Positions 10,852 through 18,808 of a DNA stretch of 64,000 nt are shown here, in pieces. Each line of letters begins with the position of its first letter. Positions within the stretch are counted from its first letter, which is position 1. The stretch is from Shewanella sp. UCD-KL21 (GTDB lineage Bacteria > Pseudomonadota > Gammaproteobacteria > Enterobacterales > Shewanellaceae), in assembly GCF_001957135.1 (NCBI RefSeq), contig NZ_MPHK01000003.1, positions 235,585 to 299,584 on the forward strand, read 5' to 3'. The translations under genes were made by a program, and so were the position numbers. Under the pieces are notes generated by a model. The model saw nothing but the letters and a program-made list of their open reading frames with translations, made no database searches and had not been told where the DNA came from.

Positions 10852-11898
10852 ATGACATCTAAAGCTACTTCAATTGATATTGCTTACAAAGCGGGTGTAT
10901 CTCAATCGACTGTTTCTCGTGCGCTGAGAAATAGTCCCTTAGTCAATCTTGAAACAAGGCAACGTATTCAAGCTATTGCGAAAGAACTTAACTATAAAGT
11001 TGATAAAAACGCCAGTAATTTACGTACTCAAAATAGTTACACGCTGGCATTATTGATTTGTGAAGATCCCACCAACGATGAATCGTTAATCAATCCGTTT
11101 TTCTTATCGATGCTAGGCTCTATAACCCGCGCTACGGCGCAGCAAGGTTATGATTTGCTGGTGTCTTTTCAGCAGCTTTCTAGCGACTGGCATGCCGATT
11201 ATGAAGACAGTAATAAAGCCGATGGCATTATATTATTAGGTTATGGCGATTATGTGGATTATGGGCACAAACTACAAAAGCTGCTGGAGCAAAATACCCA
11301 CTTTGTCATTTGGGGCGCAGAGCCCAACCACAAAGAAGTGTTATCAATAGGCTGTGACAATCACCAAGGTGGGGTGATAGCCACAGAACATATTATTTCG
11401 TTAAATAAGCAAAATATTGCCTTTTTAGGCGATGCATCTGAGCATAGCCCAGAGTTTAGAGACCGTTATCTAGGTCATGTCGATGCATTAAAAAAAGTAG
11501 CCATTAAAGCCAATAAAAATATTCAGTTTGATGCCATTAGCACTGAAAGCTCAGGTTTTGATGCGGCCATTAATTTATTGGATAGTGGTCATCCATTTGA
11601 GGCTATTTTTGCCGCCAGTGATTTAATTGCAATTGGCGCCATACGCGCCTTAAAGCAACGGGGCGTGAGGGTACCTGAAGATATCGTGGTGGTGGGCTAT
11701 GATGATATTCCCGTGGCGAGTTTTGCTAATCCGGCGCTAACGACAGTTAGGCAAAATACTAAATTAGCCGGCGAGATCCTGGTTGAAAGTTTGCTAAAAC
11801 TCATTAGAGGGAAAGAGGTGGCGCCGCAACTTATTCCGACTAATTTAGTGGTGCGTCAATCATGTGGTACGACAGAGCAAGAGCAAGAGCAAAGCTAA
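10852..11898 (+). CDS. LacI-family transcriptional regulator, probable regulator of the alpha-glucan locus
   Basis: A 348-residue repressor-type protein. The N-terminal helix-turn-helix is clear (SIDIAYKAGVSQSTVSRAL, then LNYKVDKNASNLR hinge), followed by a periplasmic-binding-protein-like effector domain ending in VVGYDDIPVASFANPALTTVRQ, a classic LacI-family signature. It stands about 2.3 kb before the glucoamylase and is the only LacI-type gene in the window. The four CG-centred palindromes upstream of the transport and hydrolase genes are the type of site this family binds, so it is the obvious candidate regulator (AglR/MalR-like). No such site is visible in front of its own gene. Confidence 0.88.
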   Translation: MTSKATSIDIAYKAGVSQSTVSRALRNSPLVNLETRQRIQAIAKELNYKVDKNASNLRTQNSYTLALLICEDPTNDESLINPFFLSMLGSITRATAQQGYDLLVSFQQLSSDWHADYEDSNKADGIILLGYGDYVDYGHKLQKLLEQNTHFVIWGAEPNHKEVLSIGCDNHQGGVIATEHIISLNKQNIAFLGDASEHSPEFRDRYLGHVDALKKVAIKANKNIQFDAISTESSGFDAAINLLDSGHPFEAIFAASDLIAIGAIRALKQRGVRVPEDIVVVGYDDIPVASFANPALTTVRQNTKLAGEILVESLLKLIRGKEVAPQLIPTNLVVRQSCGTTEQEQEQS

Positions 11899-11926
11899 TC
11901 AGATAAATACTGACGGAATAACACTC

Positions 11927-11953
11927 AACCAGCTATTATTTTTATAGCTGGTT
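11927..11953. terminator. Hairpin after the LacI-type gene
   Basis: AACCAGCTAT and ATAGCTGGTT form a perfect 10-bp stem with a 7-nt loop just after the regulator gene and 12 bp before the ATG of the next gene. There is no T-tract on the 3' side, so it is at best a weak terminator and could influence translation initiation of the following gene. Confidence 0.4.
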
Positions 11954-11964
11954 TGAAAATTATT

Positions 11965-12948
11965 ATGGATAATAATGTGACATTTAAAGGTGTATTTTTA
12001 CAGGTTATTGAGACTCGACACTCTTGGCGTCAGTTATTTAACTGGCCATTAACCTTGCTATTGCTCATCCTATTGTTCATCGCACTGTCACTATTTCCAT
12101 TATCAATTAAAGCCCAAGACTTAGAACCAAGAAGTTACACCAATATTCCTGTTGGCATGCACTTTGTAGCCCTTGGGTATTTACACTCTGAAGGCAAATT
12201 ATCACCATCACCTTCCGTGCCCCTCAAAGATGCCCAGCTCTCACTTGATGCTGCAGTAGTGGGTTATGCCACAAGCTTTGCCATTGCCGGGCGCTCATCA
12301 AAACTCGACATGTCCGCTTCACGAATTTGTATGCAAGGCAGTGCAAATTACTTAGGTGAATTTGTAGAAGCTGATCGTTGTGGTTATGGCGATCCAACTG
12401 TCCGATTAACGTGGAATTTTTACGGCGCGCCAGCGGTTTCCCCTAAGGACTTTGCTCAGTACAGCGAAGGCTTAGTGATGGGAACAAGTTTACAAATAAG
12501 TCTGCCTATTGGCTCATATGATCAAGATAAATTAATTAATGCCAGTTCAAATCAATGGGTATTTAGACCTGGATTGGGTATGTCCTATCGCATCGGTAAC
12601 TGGTATTACAGCGCAATGGGCTCGATTCGACTCTATACTGATAACGATGCTTTTTATAACCAAGTCACATTAGAGAAACAGCCTCAATATAATCTGCAAG
12701 GACATATCATTTACAGTATCGCCCGTGGCCAATGGTTATCATTAAGTGCCAATTACTTCTTTGGCGGTGAAACAACCAAGAATGGTATTGATGCCGACGA
12801 TGCTCAAGATAACTCACGCTTTGGGCTGACATATTCATTGGCCTTTAATCGACAGCACAGCATGAAAATATATGCTAATACTGGCGTTATAACGCGGATA
12901 GGTAACGATTTCGATACCTTTGGTCTATTGTGGCAATATGCCTTTTAA
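11965..12948 (+). CDS. Outer-membrane beta-barrel protein, MetA-like transporter family
   Basis: A 327-residue protein with a long basic leader and a strong hydrophobic segment ending LSIKAQD (a signal peptide with a long n-region), followed by repeated amphipathic beta-strand stretches ending in aromatic residues and a C-terminal Phe (LLWQYAF), as in outer-membrane barrels. The opening PRSYTNIPVGMHFVALGY and the overall strand pattern match the transporter family named after MetA of phenol degradation (Phenol_MetA_deg). The substrate is unknown. ATG at 11965 was chosen; an upstream in-frame TTG lies inside a hairpin. No clear Shine-Dalgarno is visible. Confidence 0.7.
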   Translation: MDNNVTFKGVFLQVIETRHSWRQLFNWPLTLLLLILLFIALSLFPLSIKAQDLEPRSYTNIPVGMHFVALGYLHSEGKLSPSPSVPLKDAQLSLDAAVVGYATSFAIAGRSSKLDMSASRICMQGSANYLGEFVEADRCGYGDPTVRLTWNFYGAPAVSPKDFAQYSEGLVMGTSLQISLPIGSYDQDKLINASSNQWVFRPGLGMSYRIGNWYYSAMGSIRLYTDNDAFYNQVTLEKQPQYNLQGHIIYSIARGQWLSLSANYFFGGETTKNGIDADDAQDNSRFGLTYSLAFNRQHSMKIYANTGVITRIGNDFDTFGLLWQYAF

Positions 12949-12982
12949 CTGAACTGTTAGATAACACAACAAGGAAGCCATT

Positions 12983-13924
12983 ATGGCGGGTGCAAGCTTA
13001 TTAGTTTTACTCGATGATATAGCAACGATACTCGATGATGTTGCTGCAATGAGTAAAATCGCCGCAAGAAAAACCGCAGGGGTATTAGGCGATGATTTAG
13101 CCCTTAATGCACAGCAAGTGTCTGGTGTTGCATCAGAACGCGAGTTACCCGTGGTATGGGCTGTGGCTAAAGGCTCTTTTAAAAACAAAGTCATTTTGGT
13201 TCCGGCCGCTTTGCTTATCAGCGCTTTTATTCCTTGGGCTATCACCCCTTTACTGATGTTTGGCGGCATCTTTTTATGCTACGAAGGTTTTGAAAAGGTG
13301 CATCATAGTTATGTACATCGCAAAGATAAGCAAACGCTGGTATCAGATGAGCAAATTGTAGAAAAAAGCCAGCACGATATTGAGCAGTTTGAAAAAGTAA
13401 AAGTGCAAGGTGCTATTAGAACTGACTTTGTGCTTTCCGCTGAAATTATAGCGATAAGCCTCGGTGTTGTTTCTCAAAGTAGTTTAATGAGCCAGTTTTT
13501 AACCTTAAGCGTTATAGCTGTGATTATGACGGTAGGGGTGTATGGCTTAGTGGCAGGGATTGTAAAAATTGATGATCTAGGCCTTTACCTTACCCAAAGA
13601 AAAGGTGACGGCGCGCTAGTTAAAATATGGCATAAAATCGGTTTTTGGTTACTGGCCGCCGCGCCCTATTTAATGAAAGGGTTAACCATAGTCGGCACCA
13701 TTGCCATGTTTATGGTGGGCGGCGGCATTTTAACCCATGGAATTCATATCGTAAGTGAGCAGATTAGCCAGATAGCGATAATGACGGGGGAGTTAGCTTA
13801 TGTGGGCGCGATACTACAAGCTATTACCCCAAGCTTGTTAAACGCATTATTTGGTCTTATTGCTGGCGGTATTAGTTTGCTGTTAATAAATGCAGGCTTA
13901 AAATTAAAACAGCAATTGAGTTAG
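12983..13924 (+). CDS. DUF808 (YedI-type) inner-membrane protein
   Basis: A 313-residue polytopic membrane protein starting MAGASLLVLLDDIATILDD, the diagnostic beginning of the DUF808/YedI family, with KIAARKTAGVLGDDLALNA and about six membrane segments. Function is unknown. The ATG is preceded by a good ribosome site (AAGGA). It follows the MetA-like gene by 34 bp on the same strand, so they are likely co-transcribed, and it is closed by a strong terminator. Confidence 0.85.
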   Translation: MAGASLLVLLDDIATILDDVAAMSKIAARKTAGVLGDDLALNAQQVSGVASERELPVVWAVAKGSFKNKVILVPAALLISAFIPWAITPLLMFGGIFLCYEGFEKVHHSYVHRKDKQTLVSDEQIVEKSQHDIEQFEKVKVQGAIRTDFVLSAEIIAISLGVVSQSSLMSQFLTLSVIAVIMTVGVYGLVAGIVKIDDLGLYLTQRKGDGALVKIWHKIGFWLLAAAPYLMKGLTIVGTIAMFMVGGGILTHGIHIVSEQISQIAIMTGELAYVGAILQAITPSLLNALFGLIAGGISLLLINAGLKLKQQLS

Positions 13925-13954
13925 TTTCAGGAGTCTGATTTTTGTTTGGGCAAA

Positions 13955-13989
13955 TAAAAAAGCATATTGAAATTCAATATGCTTTTTTT
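13955..13989 (+). terminator. Intrinsic terminator after the DUF808 gene
   Basis: An A-run, the perfect inverted repeat GCATATTGAA/TTCAATATGC and a T7 tract lie 31 bp past the DUF808 stop codon. Confidence 0.85.
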
Positions 13990-14027
13990 AACTAATTTAG
14001 CTTAGTACTAATAGCCGTTGTTCGATA

Positions 14028-14126
14028 TTAGGCGTCAGTGTTAACCGCTTTAGGATTGGCGCCATAATCATTGTCTTCTTTGCTATTTCCACAGGCAAAC
14101 ACAAAGATGACAATCGCACCATAAAA
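14028..14126 (-). pseudogene. Possible 3' relic of a membrane-protein gene
   Basis: On the minus strand an open frame with no usable start reads FYGAIVIFVFACGNSKED and continues to a TAA at 14028. It looks like a last membrane helix plus a charged tail, as at the C-terminus of a transporter. Upstream of it the frame runs into the glucoamylase terminator, so if real it is only a remnant. The parent family was not recognised. The stretch is short and may be chance. Confidence 0.25.
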
Positions 14127-14154
14127 AAGCCGCAAATTTTATTTGCGGCTTTTG
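14123..14154 (-). terminator. Intrinsic terminator after the glucoamylase gene
   Basis: AAAAGCCGCAAAT and ATTTGCGGCTTTT form a 13-bp stem with a T6 run on the minus-strand side, 22 bp past the glucoamylase stop. The structure is nearly symmetrical. Confidence 0.85.
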
Positions 14155-14175
14155 AATGTATGTTAACCTTTGCGG

Positions 14176-16683
14176 TTATTTAGCCAGTTTGTCAGCCACG
14201 ATAGGGTAATAGTCCCATACGGCTTTATCTGTCATAGAGCGAACCAGTTTCACGTATTCTGCGTGTGTCCATGCAAGTGGTGTCGCTGAGTTGGTGCCAT
14301 CACCCATGGCGTAGTTATAACGCGTTGGGTTACCCACACCGTCCCAAGCTTGCTCTGGTAACATCATGCCTTCATTGGCAAAGGTTTCCATGCCTTGAAC
14401 ATAGGTGTTAATGAGCGCTTGATGGCTTTCTGGGGTAAGGGTGTCATTGGCTTTAGCTAATGCCAGTTCATAGTGTCCACGTTCACCGGTAAAGAATGGC
14501 CACACGCGACCACGCTGATCTGCGGTATTACCTTTTTCAGCGTAGCTTAAACCGCTAACGATATCTTCGCCATAACCATCGTTACCATAGCGTCTAAAAC
14601 CAGGAATTAAACTGCCATCTTTGGCTTTAAATTCGTACTTAACTCGAAGGTTATCTTCAAGGTTTGTATCATCAATTAGCATAACGCTGTTTTGGATCAC
14701 ACTGTCATTAGCGACTTTTACGCCATAACGCACTAACTCTAAGAAACCGCCATCAAGAATGACTCTTTGATCAAGACCCGGTTTGCCATTGTTATCTAAT
14801 AACTTGTCGGCATTGTTTGGATTACCATTTGGGCTAATACGAACATAATAAGGTTTATTGTCCTGACTAAGCTCACCGGTTGTGGTCACCATTGTTGATT
14901 CAAGACTGGCTTCTAGCTTACGCGCCAGTTGTAGGTATTTATTAGCATCTTCATCTTTGGCAAGCTTGGCTAAATCACCGGCGGCTACAAGCCCTGCAAT
15001 AACCGCAGCCGTGGTAGACGGGGAGAAACCCGCTTGTTCTTCCCAGCGCTCTTGTTGGGTACTAGGAGGCGTAATACTGGTGTCATTCCAATCTAGTTTT
15101 ACATTGCCGCCAGTAACTAAGAACTCTGCCGCAGGTTTAAGCATGTCGGTATACCACTGACTGATTTCAGCATCAGTTAATACGCCCGCTTGCCATAGTT
15201 TCCAACCGAGCATTATTGGCATTGCTGTTTGATCAAGCTGAACACCAACCCATTCAATTTCACCATCAACGTGGGTTTTTTGTAAAAACCATCCTGGAGT
15301 GCCGACATATTCTGGTGTTTGTTGACTCACTTGTACTTTCTTTAAATACTCAAAAGCCACTTTTGGGGTTTGGGTGTCACCCATGGCTAAAAATGCCATG
15401 GCGCACTGATAAAAATCCCGTGGCCATACCGCTTTATAACCTGTGCTACCCACCTTTGCGGAAACACTGTCACCCCAAGGGTTAGACAGTGAAGCTATTA
15501 GTGCGCCTGCGTGGGTTTTATCTTCTTGCGCTTTTAACACTAAAGCACTGGTATACAGCAGTTGACCGTTATCAGTGGTGTTAGCACTCATGTCGTTAAG
15601 CACTGGCAATGAACTTAAATAGTCTTTCCAGCCGACATGTTTGTCATCGCCAAGATAAGCACTTAATACCTTGTCATAGCCGCTATTAAGTGTGGCATCG
15701 ACATTGGCTAAACTGCTTTGCTTATCGTGACCAAAGCCGATAGCAATATTCATTTCTAGGGTGTTGCTATCTGCTGATTTGTTTAACGTTGGATATTGAG
15801 CAGTAAGCGCCACATTGCCAATAACACTGTTATCTGTGCTGGTGGTGTTATAGAGGTTATTTAGCTGACCGTTGTCTTTAAGGTCAACTAAACCATCAGA
15901 CTTTCCGACAAATCCAGCGCTGGCTTGAGTAAATGCCACATCTGATTTGATGGTCATTACTGATGAGTCAGCATTATTGGTATATGCCACTAACGCGCCA
16001 TTTTCAACACTGGCAATATCATTGGCGCCGCTATTATCTACATGTGGATTGGCATATAAATGTGGGGTAATACCGTCAGCGAAAGCGGTAAAAATGACCT
16101 TCATCATCATGCTGTCGCGGTTTGGATCGGTAAAGATATGCTTTTCGATTTGGTACTGACCATTTCTCGCTTTATTGATCACTTTATAGGCTAATGATAA
16201 TGGTCGGCCTTGTTCATCTTGATGTAAATATTCGATGCTACTGATAGTGTCTTGTTTTTCAGTATCAACAAAGCCATCACCAGTAATGATGAACTGCATT
16301 TCTTTTAATTGAGCATTGTGGATCAAGCCATACATGGTTTCAGTAAGCACACCTTGGGCGATGGAAAACCACACTTTGCTCAGTGGATTTTCAGCGCTGC
16401 TTTGGTATTGACCGTTTACATAAGGCTCATAAGAGGTGCCAATACCGGTTTTACCTGAGAAAGCCCAAGTTGGATCAATACCCGGAGCGCCAGGAGCGAC
16501 TTGCTTAATGGTAGTGATTTCAGCAGCTGTCTGATTGGCTTGTTCTGGCGTAACTTTAGCTTCAGAGCAGGCCGTTAATGCCAATAATGAACCCGTCACC
16601 ACAGCGGCATTGATCGCCTTAGCGACAAACGATTTTTTAAAGCTAATTTTTTGTGAGTTATTAATATTTAACATAGCGCTCAT
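14176..16683 (-). CDS. Glucoamylase lipoprotein, glycoside hydrolase family 15
   Basis: An 835-residue exo-acting enzyme releasing glucose from non-reducing ends of starch and maltodextrin. The N-terminus has a hydrophobic signal and a lipobox (LLALTAC, Cys about residue 39), so it is a lipoprotein. The N-terminal beta-sandwich domain of bacterial glucoamylases precedes the (alpha/alpha)6 barrel with YKAVWPRDFYQCAMA, the general-acid motif ERWEEQAGFSPST and, near the end, the catalytic-base region GTNSATPLAWTHAEYVKL. It lies 41 bp after the MFS transporter gene on the same strand, so both are probably on one transcript controlled from the operator at 18623. Confidence 0.92.
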   Translation of the reverse strand: MSAMLNINNSQKISFKKSFVAKAINAAVVTGSLLALTACSEAKVTPEQANQTAAEITTIKQVAPGAPGIDPTWAFSGKTGIGTSYEPYVNGQYQSSAENPLSKVWFSIAQGVLTETMYGLIHNAQLKEMQFIITGDGFVDTEKQDTISSIEYLHQDEQGRPLSLAYKVINKARNGQYQIEKHIFTDPNRDSMMMKVIFTAFADGITPHLYANPHVDNSGANDIASVENGALVAYTNNADSSVMTIKSDVAFTQASAGFVGKSDGLVDLKDNGQLNNLYNTTSTDNSVIGNVALTAQYPTLNKSADSNTLEMNIAIGFGHDKQSSLANVDATLNSGYDKVLSAYLGDDKHVGWKDYLSSLPVLNDMSANTTDNGQLLYTSALVLKAQEDKTHAGALIASLSNPWGDSVSAKVGSTGYKAVWPRDFYQCAMAFLAMGDTQTPKVAFEYLKKVQVSQQTPEYVGTPGWFLQKTHVDGEIEWVGVQLDQTAMPIMLGWKLWQAGVLTDAEISQWYTDMLKPAAEFLVTGGNVKLDWNDTSITPPSTQQERWEEQAGFSPSTTAAVIAGLVAAGDLAKLAKDEDANKYLQLARKLEASLESTMVTTTGELSQDNKPYYVRISPNGNPNNADKLLDNNGKPGLDQRVILDGGFLELVRYGVKVANDSVIQNSVMLIDDTNLEDNLRVKYEFKAKDGSLIPGFRRYGNDGYGEDIVSGLSYAEKGNTADQRGRVWPFFTGERGHYELALAKANDTLTPESHQALINTYVQGMETFANEGMMLPEQAWDGVGNPTRYNYAMGDGTNSATPLAWTHAEYVKLVRSMTDKAVWDYYPIVADKLAK

Positions 16684-16724
16684 GAATAACGGTCCCCAAA
16701 TATTTTTAAAAATTTATAATGTAA

Positions 16725-18335
16725 TTAGTCTTGTTTTAAGGCTTTAAATTGTGAGCTAGGTTGATCAACAAATAGCACCGCAATACCAGCAATAATCATA
16801 AATACTCCACCGGTGATCAGTGCAAAAATGGGTTCACCATCAAATAAGGTATTTAAAATTACACCTAAAATACTGGCGGCAAGTAATTGTGGTATAACGA
16901 TAAAGAAGTTAAATATGCCCATAAACACGCCCATTTTTTTAGGTGGCAATATGCCAGAAAGCATGGCGTAAGGGACTGATAAGATTGATGCCCAAGCGAT
17001 ACCGACACCAATCATTGGGATCCATAACATTTGTGGGTCTGTTATAAAGTAAAAGCTAATTAGCCCTAATCCACCCAGTGTTAGGTTGATGGTGTGGGTA
17101 AGCTTTATGCCTACAGCCTTAGCGAGAAAAGGAATAACGATAGCAGCGAGGGCGGCAAAGCCATTGTATGAAGCGAATAACATGCCGACCCAGTCAGCGC
17201 CGTCGTTATACGCTTGTGACACAACATCAGAGCTGCCGTAATGATAAGAGGTTACCGCTGAGGTGGTGTAAATCCACATGGCGAACAGCGCAAACCATGA
17301 GAAAAATTGCACAATAGCAAGTTGATGCATGGCTTTAGGCATATGAAATAAATCGTCAACGACGTTAAATACCATACCTAATGAGTCACGTTTTTTATCC
17401 TTGATACCAGCTAGTGCCTTAGCGCAATAAAGCTGTAATGGGCCAAAAGCAAAGATGCCAATACTAAGAATAAATAACTGTTTATCCCAACCGAGCCCAT
17501 AAACTAACCCAGTAAAAATAGCGCCAATAGTCATCCAAATCAGTGCTGCGGTTTTATATTGCCCAGCGGTGCGGCTTCGACTATCTTCAAGGGTTTCAGT
17601 TTGGTTATTAGTATCGTCATGTGCATGAAATGCACTAATTTCTTCAGGGGAATATTCTTTGGAGCTGACAATCGTCCAGCCAACCGCTAAGAATAATACT
17701 GCGCCACCAAAGTAGAAGGCATAACGAACTGAATCGGCTATTTCCCCCGCTGGTGCTGTGTTTGCCACATCAAAGTAATTAGTAAGAATATAAGGCAGTG
17801 CAGAGGCAACAACCGCGCCAATGCCGATGAAGAAGCTTTGCATCGCATAGCCTTGAGTGCGTTGACTCTTAGGCAAGTTATCACCGACAAAAGCACGAAA
17901 CGGCTCCATAGCGATGTTGATTGATGCATCCATAATCCACAACATACCGGCAGCAATCCACAGAGTAGGAGAGTGCGGCATGACAAATAACGCCAGCGTG
18001 GTACAAATTGCGCCAATTAAAAAATACGGCCGACGACGGCCAAGACCGTTCCAGGTGTTATCACTTAAATAACCGATAATGGGTTGTACTATGAGTCCGG
18101 TTAAAGGCGCTGCTATCCAAAGAATAGGTATTTCATCAATTTCGGCGCCTAGCGTTTGGAAAATACGGCTGACATTGGCATTTTGCAGTGCAAAACCAAA
18201 TTGGATCCCCAAAAATCCAAAGCACATATTAAAGATTTGCCAGAAGCTTAACTCTGGTTGTTGACGATGCTGAGTCTGAGTCTGAGTCTGAGCATTAGCA
18301 CTGGCAACATTTTGGCTCATAGTATCGGTAGACAT
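16725..18335 (-). CDS. MFS sugar transporter, maltose/alpha-glucoside type (GPH/SLC45-like)
   Basis: A 536-residue inner-membrane carrier with 12 predicted helices. The N-terminal part FLGIQFGFALQNANVSRIF and the loop GYLSDNTWNGLGRRRPYFL are typical of the sucrose/maltose (SLC45/GPH-like) branch of the major facilitator superfamily. Genes of this type next to glucoamylase are the known maltose carriers (MalT) of Shewanella-type maltodextrin regulons; the substrate is inferred from context. The extreme N-terminus has a Gln/Thr repeat (QTQTQTQHRQQ). The start ATG at 18335 is preceded by AAAAAGGAAGA. A long leader with an operator and a terminator-like hairpin precedes it. Confidence 0.88.
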   Translation of the reverse strand: MSTDTMSQNVASANAQTQTQTQHRQQPELSFWQIFNMCFGFLGIQFGFALQNANVSRIFQTLGAEIDEIPILWIAAPLTGLIVQPIIGYLSDNTWNGLGRRRPYFLIGAICTTLALFVMPHSPTLWIAAGMLWIMDASINIAMEPFRAFVGDNLPKSQRTQGYAMQSFFIGIGAVVASALPYILTNYFDVANTAPAGEIADSVRYAFYFGGAVLFLAVGWTIVSSKEYSPEEISAFHAHDDTNNQTETLEDSRSRTAGQYKTAALIWMTIGAIFTGLVYGLGWDKQLFILSIGIFAFGPLQLYCAKALAGIKDKKRDSLGMVFNVVDDLFHMPKAMHQLAIVQFFSWFALFAMWIYTTSAVTSYHYGSSDVVSQAYNDGADWVGMLFASYNGFAALAAIVIPFLAKAVGIKLTHTINLTLGGLGLISFYFITDPQMLWIPMIGVGIAWASILSVPYAMLSGILPPKKMGVFMGIFNFFIVIPQLLAASILGVILNTLFDGEPIFALITGGVFMIIAGIAVLFVDQPSSQFKALKQD

Positions 18336-18407
18336 GTATCTTCCTTTTTATAGGTCGTTCAACTTCATGGCTGAACTCTTATTATCACGTTTGCTAATGT
18401 ACTAGGT

Positions 18408-18451
18408 AAAAAAATGGCGAATACACATCTCCCTAAGACGGGTATTCGCCA
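18408..18451 (-). terminator. Intrinsic terminator inside the transporter leader (possible attenuator)
   Basis: On the minus strand TGGCGAATAC and GTATTCGCCA form a perfect 10-bp stem with a 17-nt loop, followed immediately by T7. It lies 73 bp before the transporter ATG but downstream of the operator/promoter region at 18623, so transcripts from that promoter must pass it. The upstream GH97 gene already has its own terminator. Confidence 0.7.
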
Positions 18452-18622
18452 AAGACCTGGTTTGCACTTCAAAAAGGCTGAAGTAAAAAAGGCACTTAAA
18501 ACCTGACACAATCCGATGAAGGTGATGCGCCAGTAACGACCTAGCCCATTTCATCCACACAAGCAGAGGAGAAATTTAGCAGGTTTCATATTAGCCTTGT
18601 GACGGATTTGGGTACAACTAAT

Positions 18623-18636
18623 TACATACGTATTCA
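18623..18636. promoter_or_regulatory. Palindromic operator, site 1 (transporter/glucoamylase unit)
   Basis: TACATACGTATTCA, an imperfect copy of the CG-centred palindrome TGCATACGTATGCA found three more times in this locus. It overlaps a candidate promoter for the MFS transporter, as expected for a LacI-family repressor site. Confidence 0.65.
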
Positions 18637-18730
18637 TCATTTATGCACAACGAAAGCTGATCAAATTTGTAACCAAGCAAGGTGGTTTAGCCAAGCAAAC
18701 AGATATTAGCAAGGCCAATGTAAAGCAAGA

Positions 18731-18783
18731 AAAACCTGATGGCAATGAACACGTTAGTTGTGTCAAAAACGCCATCAGGTTTT
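18731..18783 (-). terminator. Intrinsic terminator after the GH97 gene
   Basis: AAAACCTGATGGC and GCCATCAGGTTTT form a perfect 13-bp stem around a 27-nt loop that can fold further (ACAC/GTGT). A T5 tract follows on the minus strand, 26 bp past the GH97 stop. Confidence 0.8.
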
Positions 18784-18808
18784 GGGGGAAGACGAGCAGT
18801 AAAATGAG

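Larger units (their letters stand above)
18336..18808 (-). promoter_or_regulatory. Regulatory gap before the maltose-type transporter gene
   Basis: This 473-bp stretch without a long gene holds, in minus-strand order: the GH97 terminator (18731-18783), a candidate promoter (TTGTGC at 18650-18645 and TGTAAT near 18627-18622 with the operator between and over them), a possible 12-codon leader ORF (18589-18551, MKPAKFLLCLCG) with an upstream AAGG, a small ACTTCA/TGAAGT hairpin, an intrinsic terminator (18408-18451), and a second weak promoter-like pair (TTTACC, GATAAT) just before the gene. The promoter and leader ORF are visual predictions. Confidence 0.45.

Noticed and set aside
15216..15485. 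Plus-strand 89-codon frame within the glucoamylase gene
   Set aside because: It is antisense to a well-conserved GH15 coding region and has no family resemblance.
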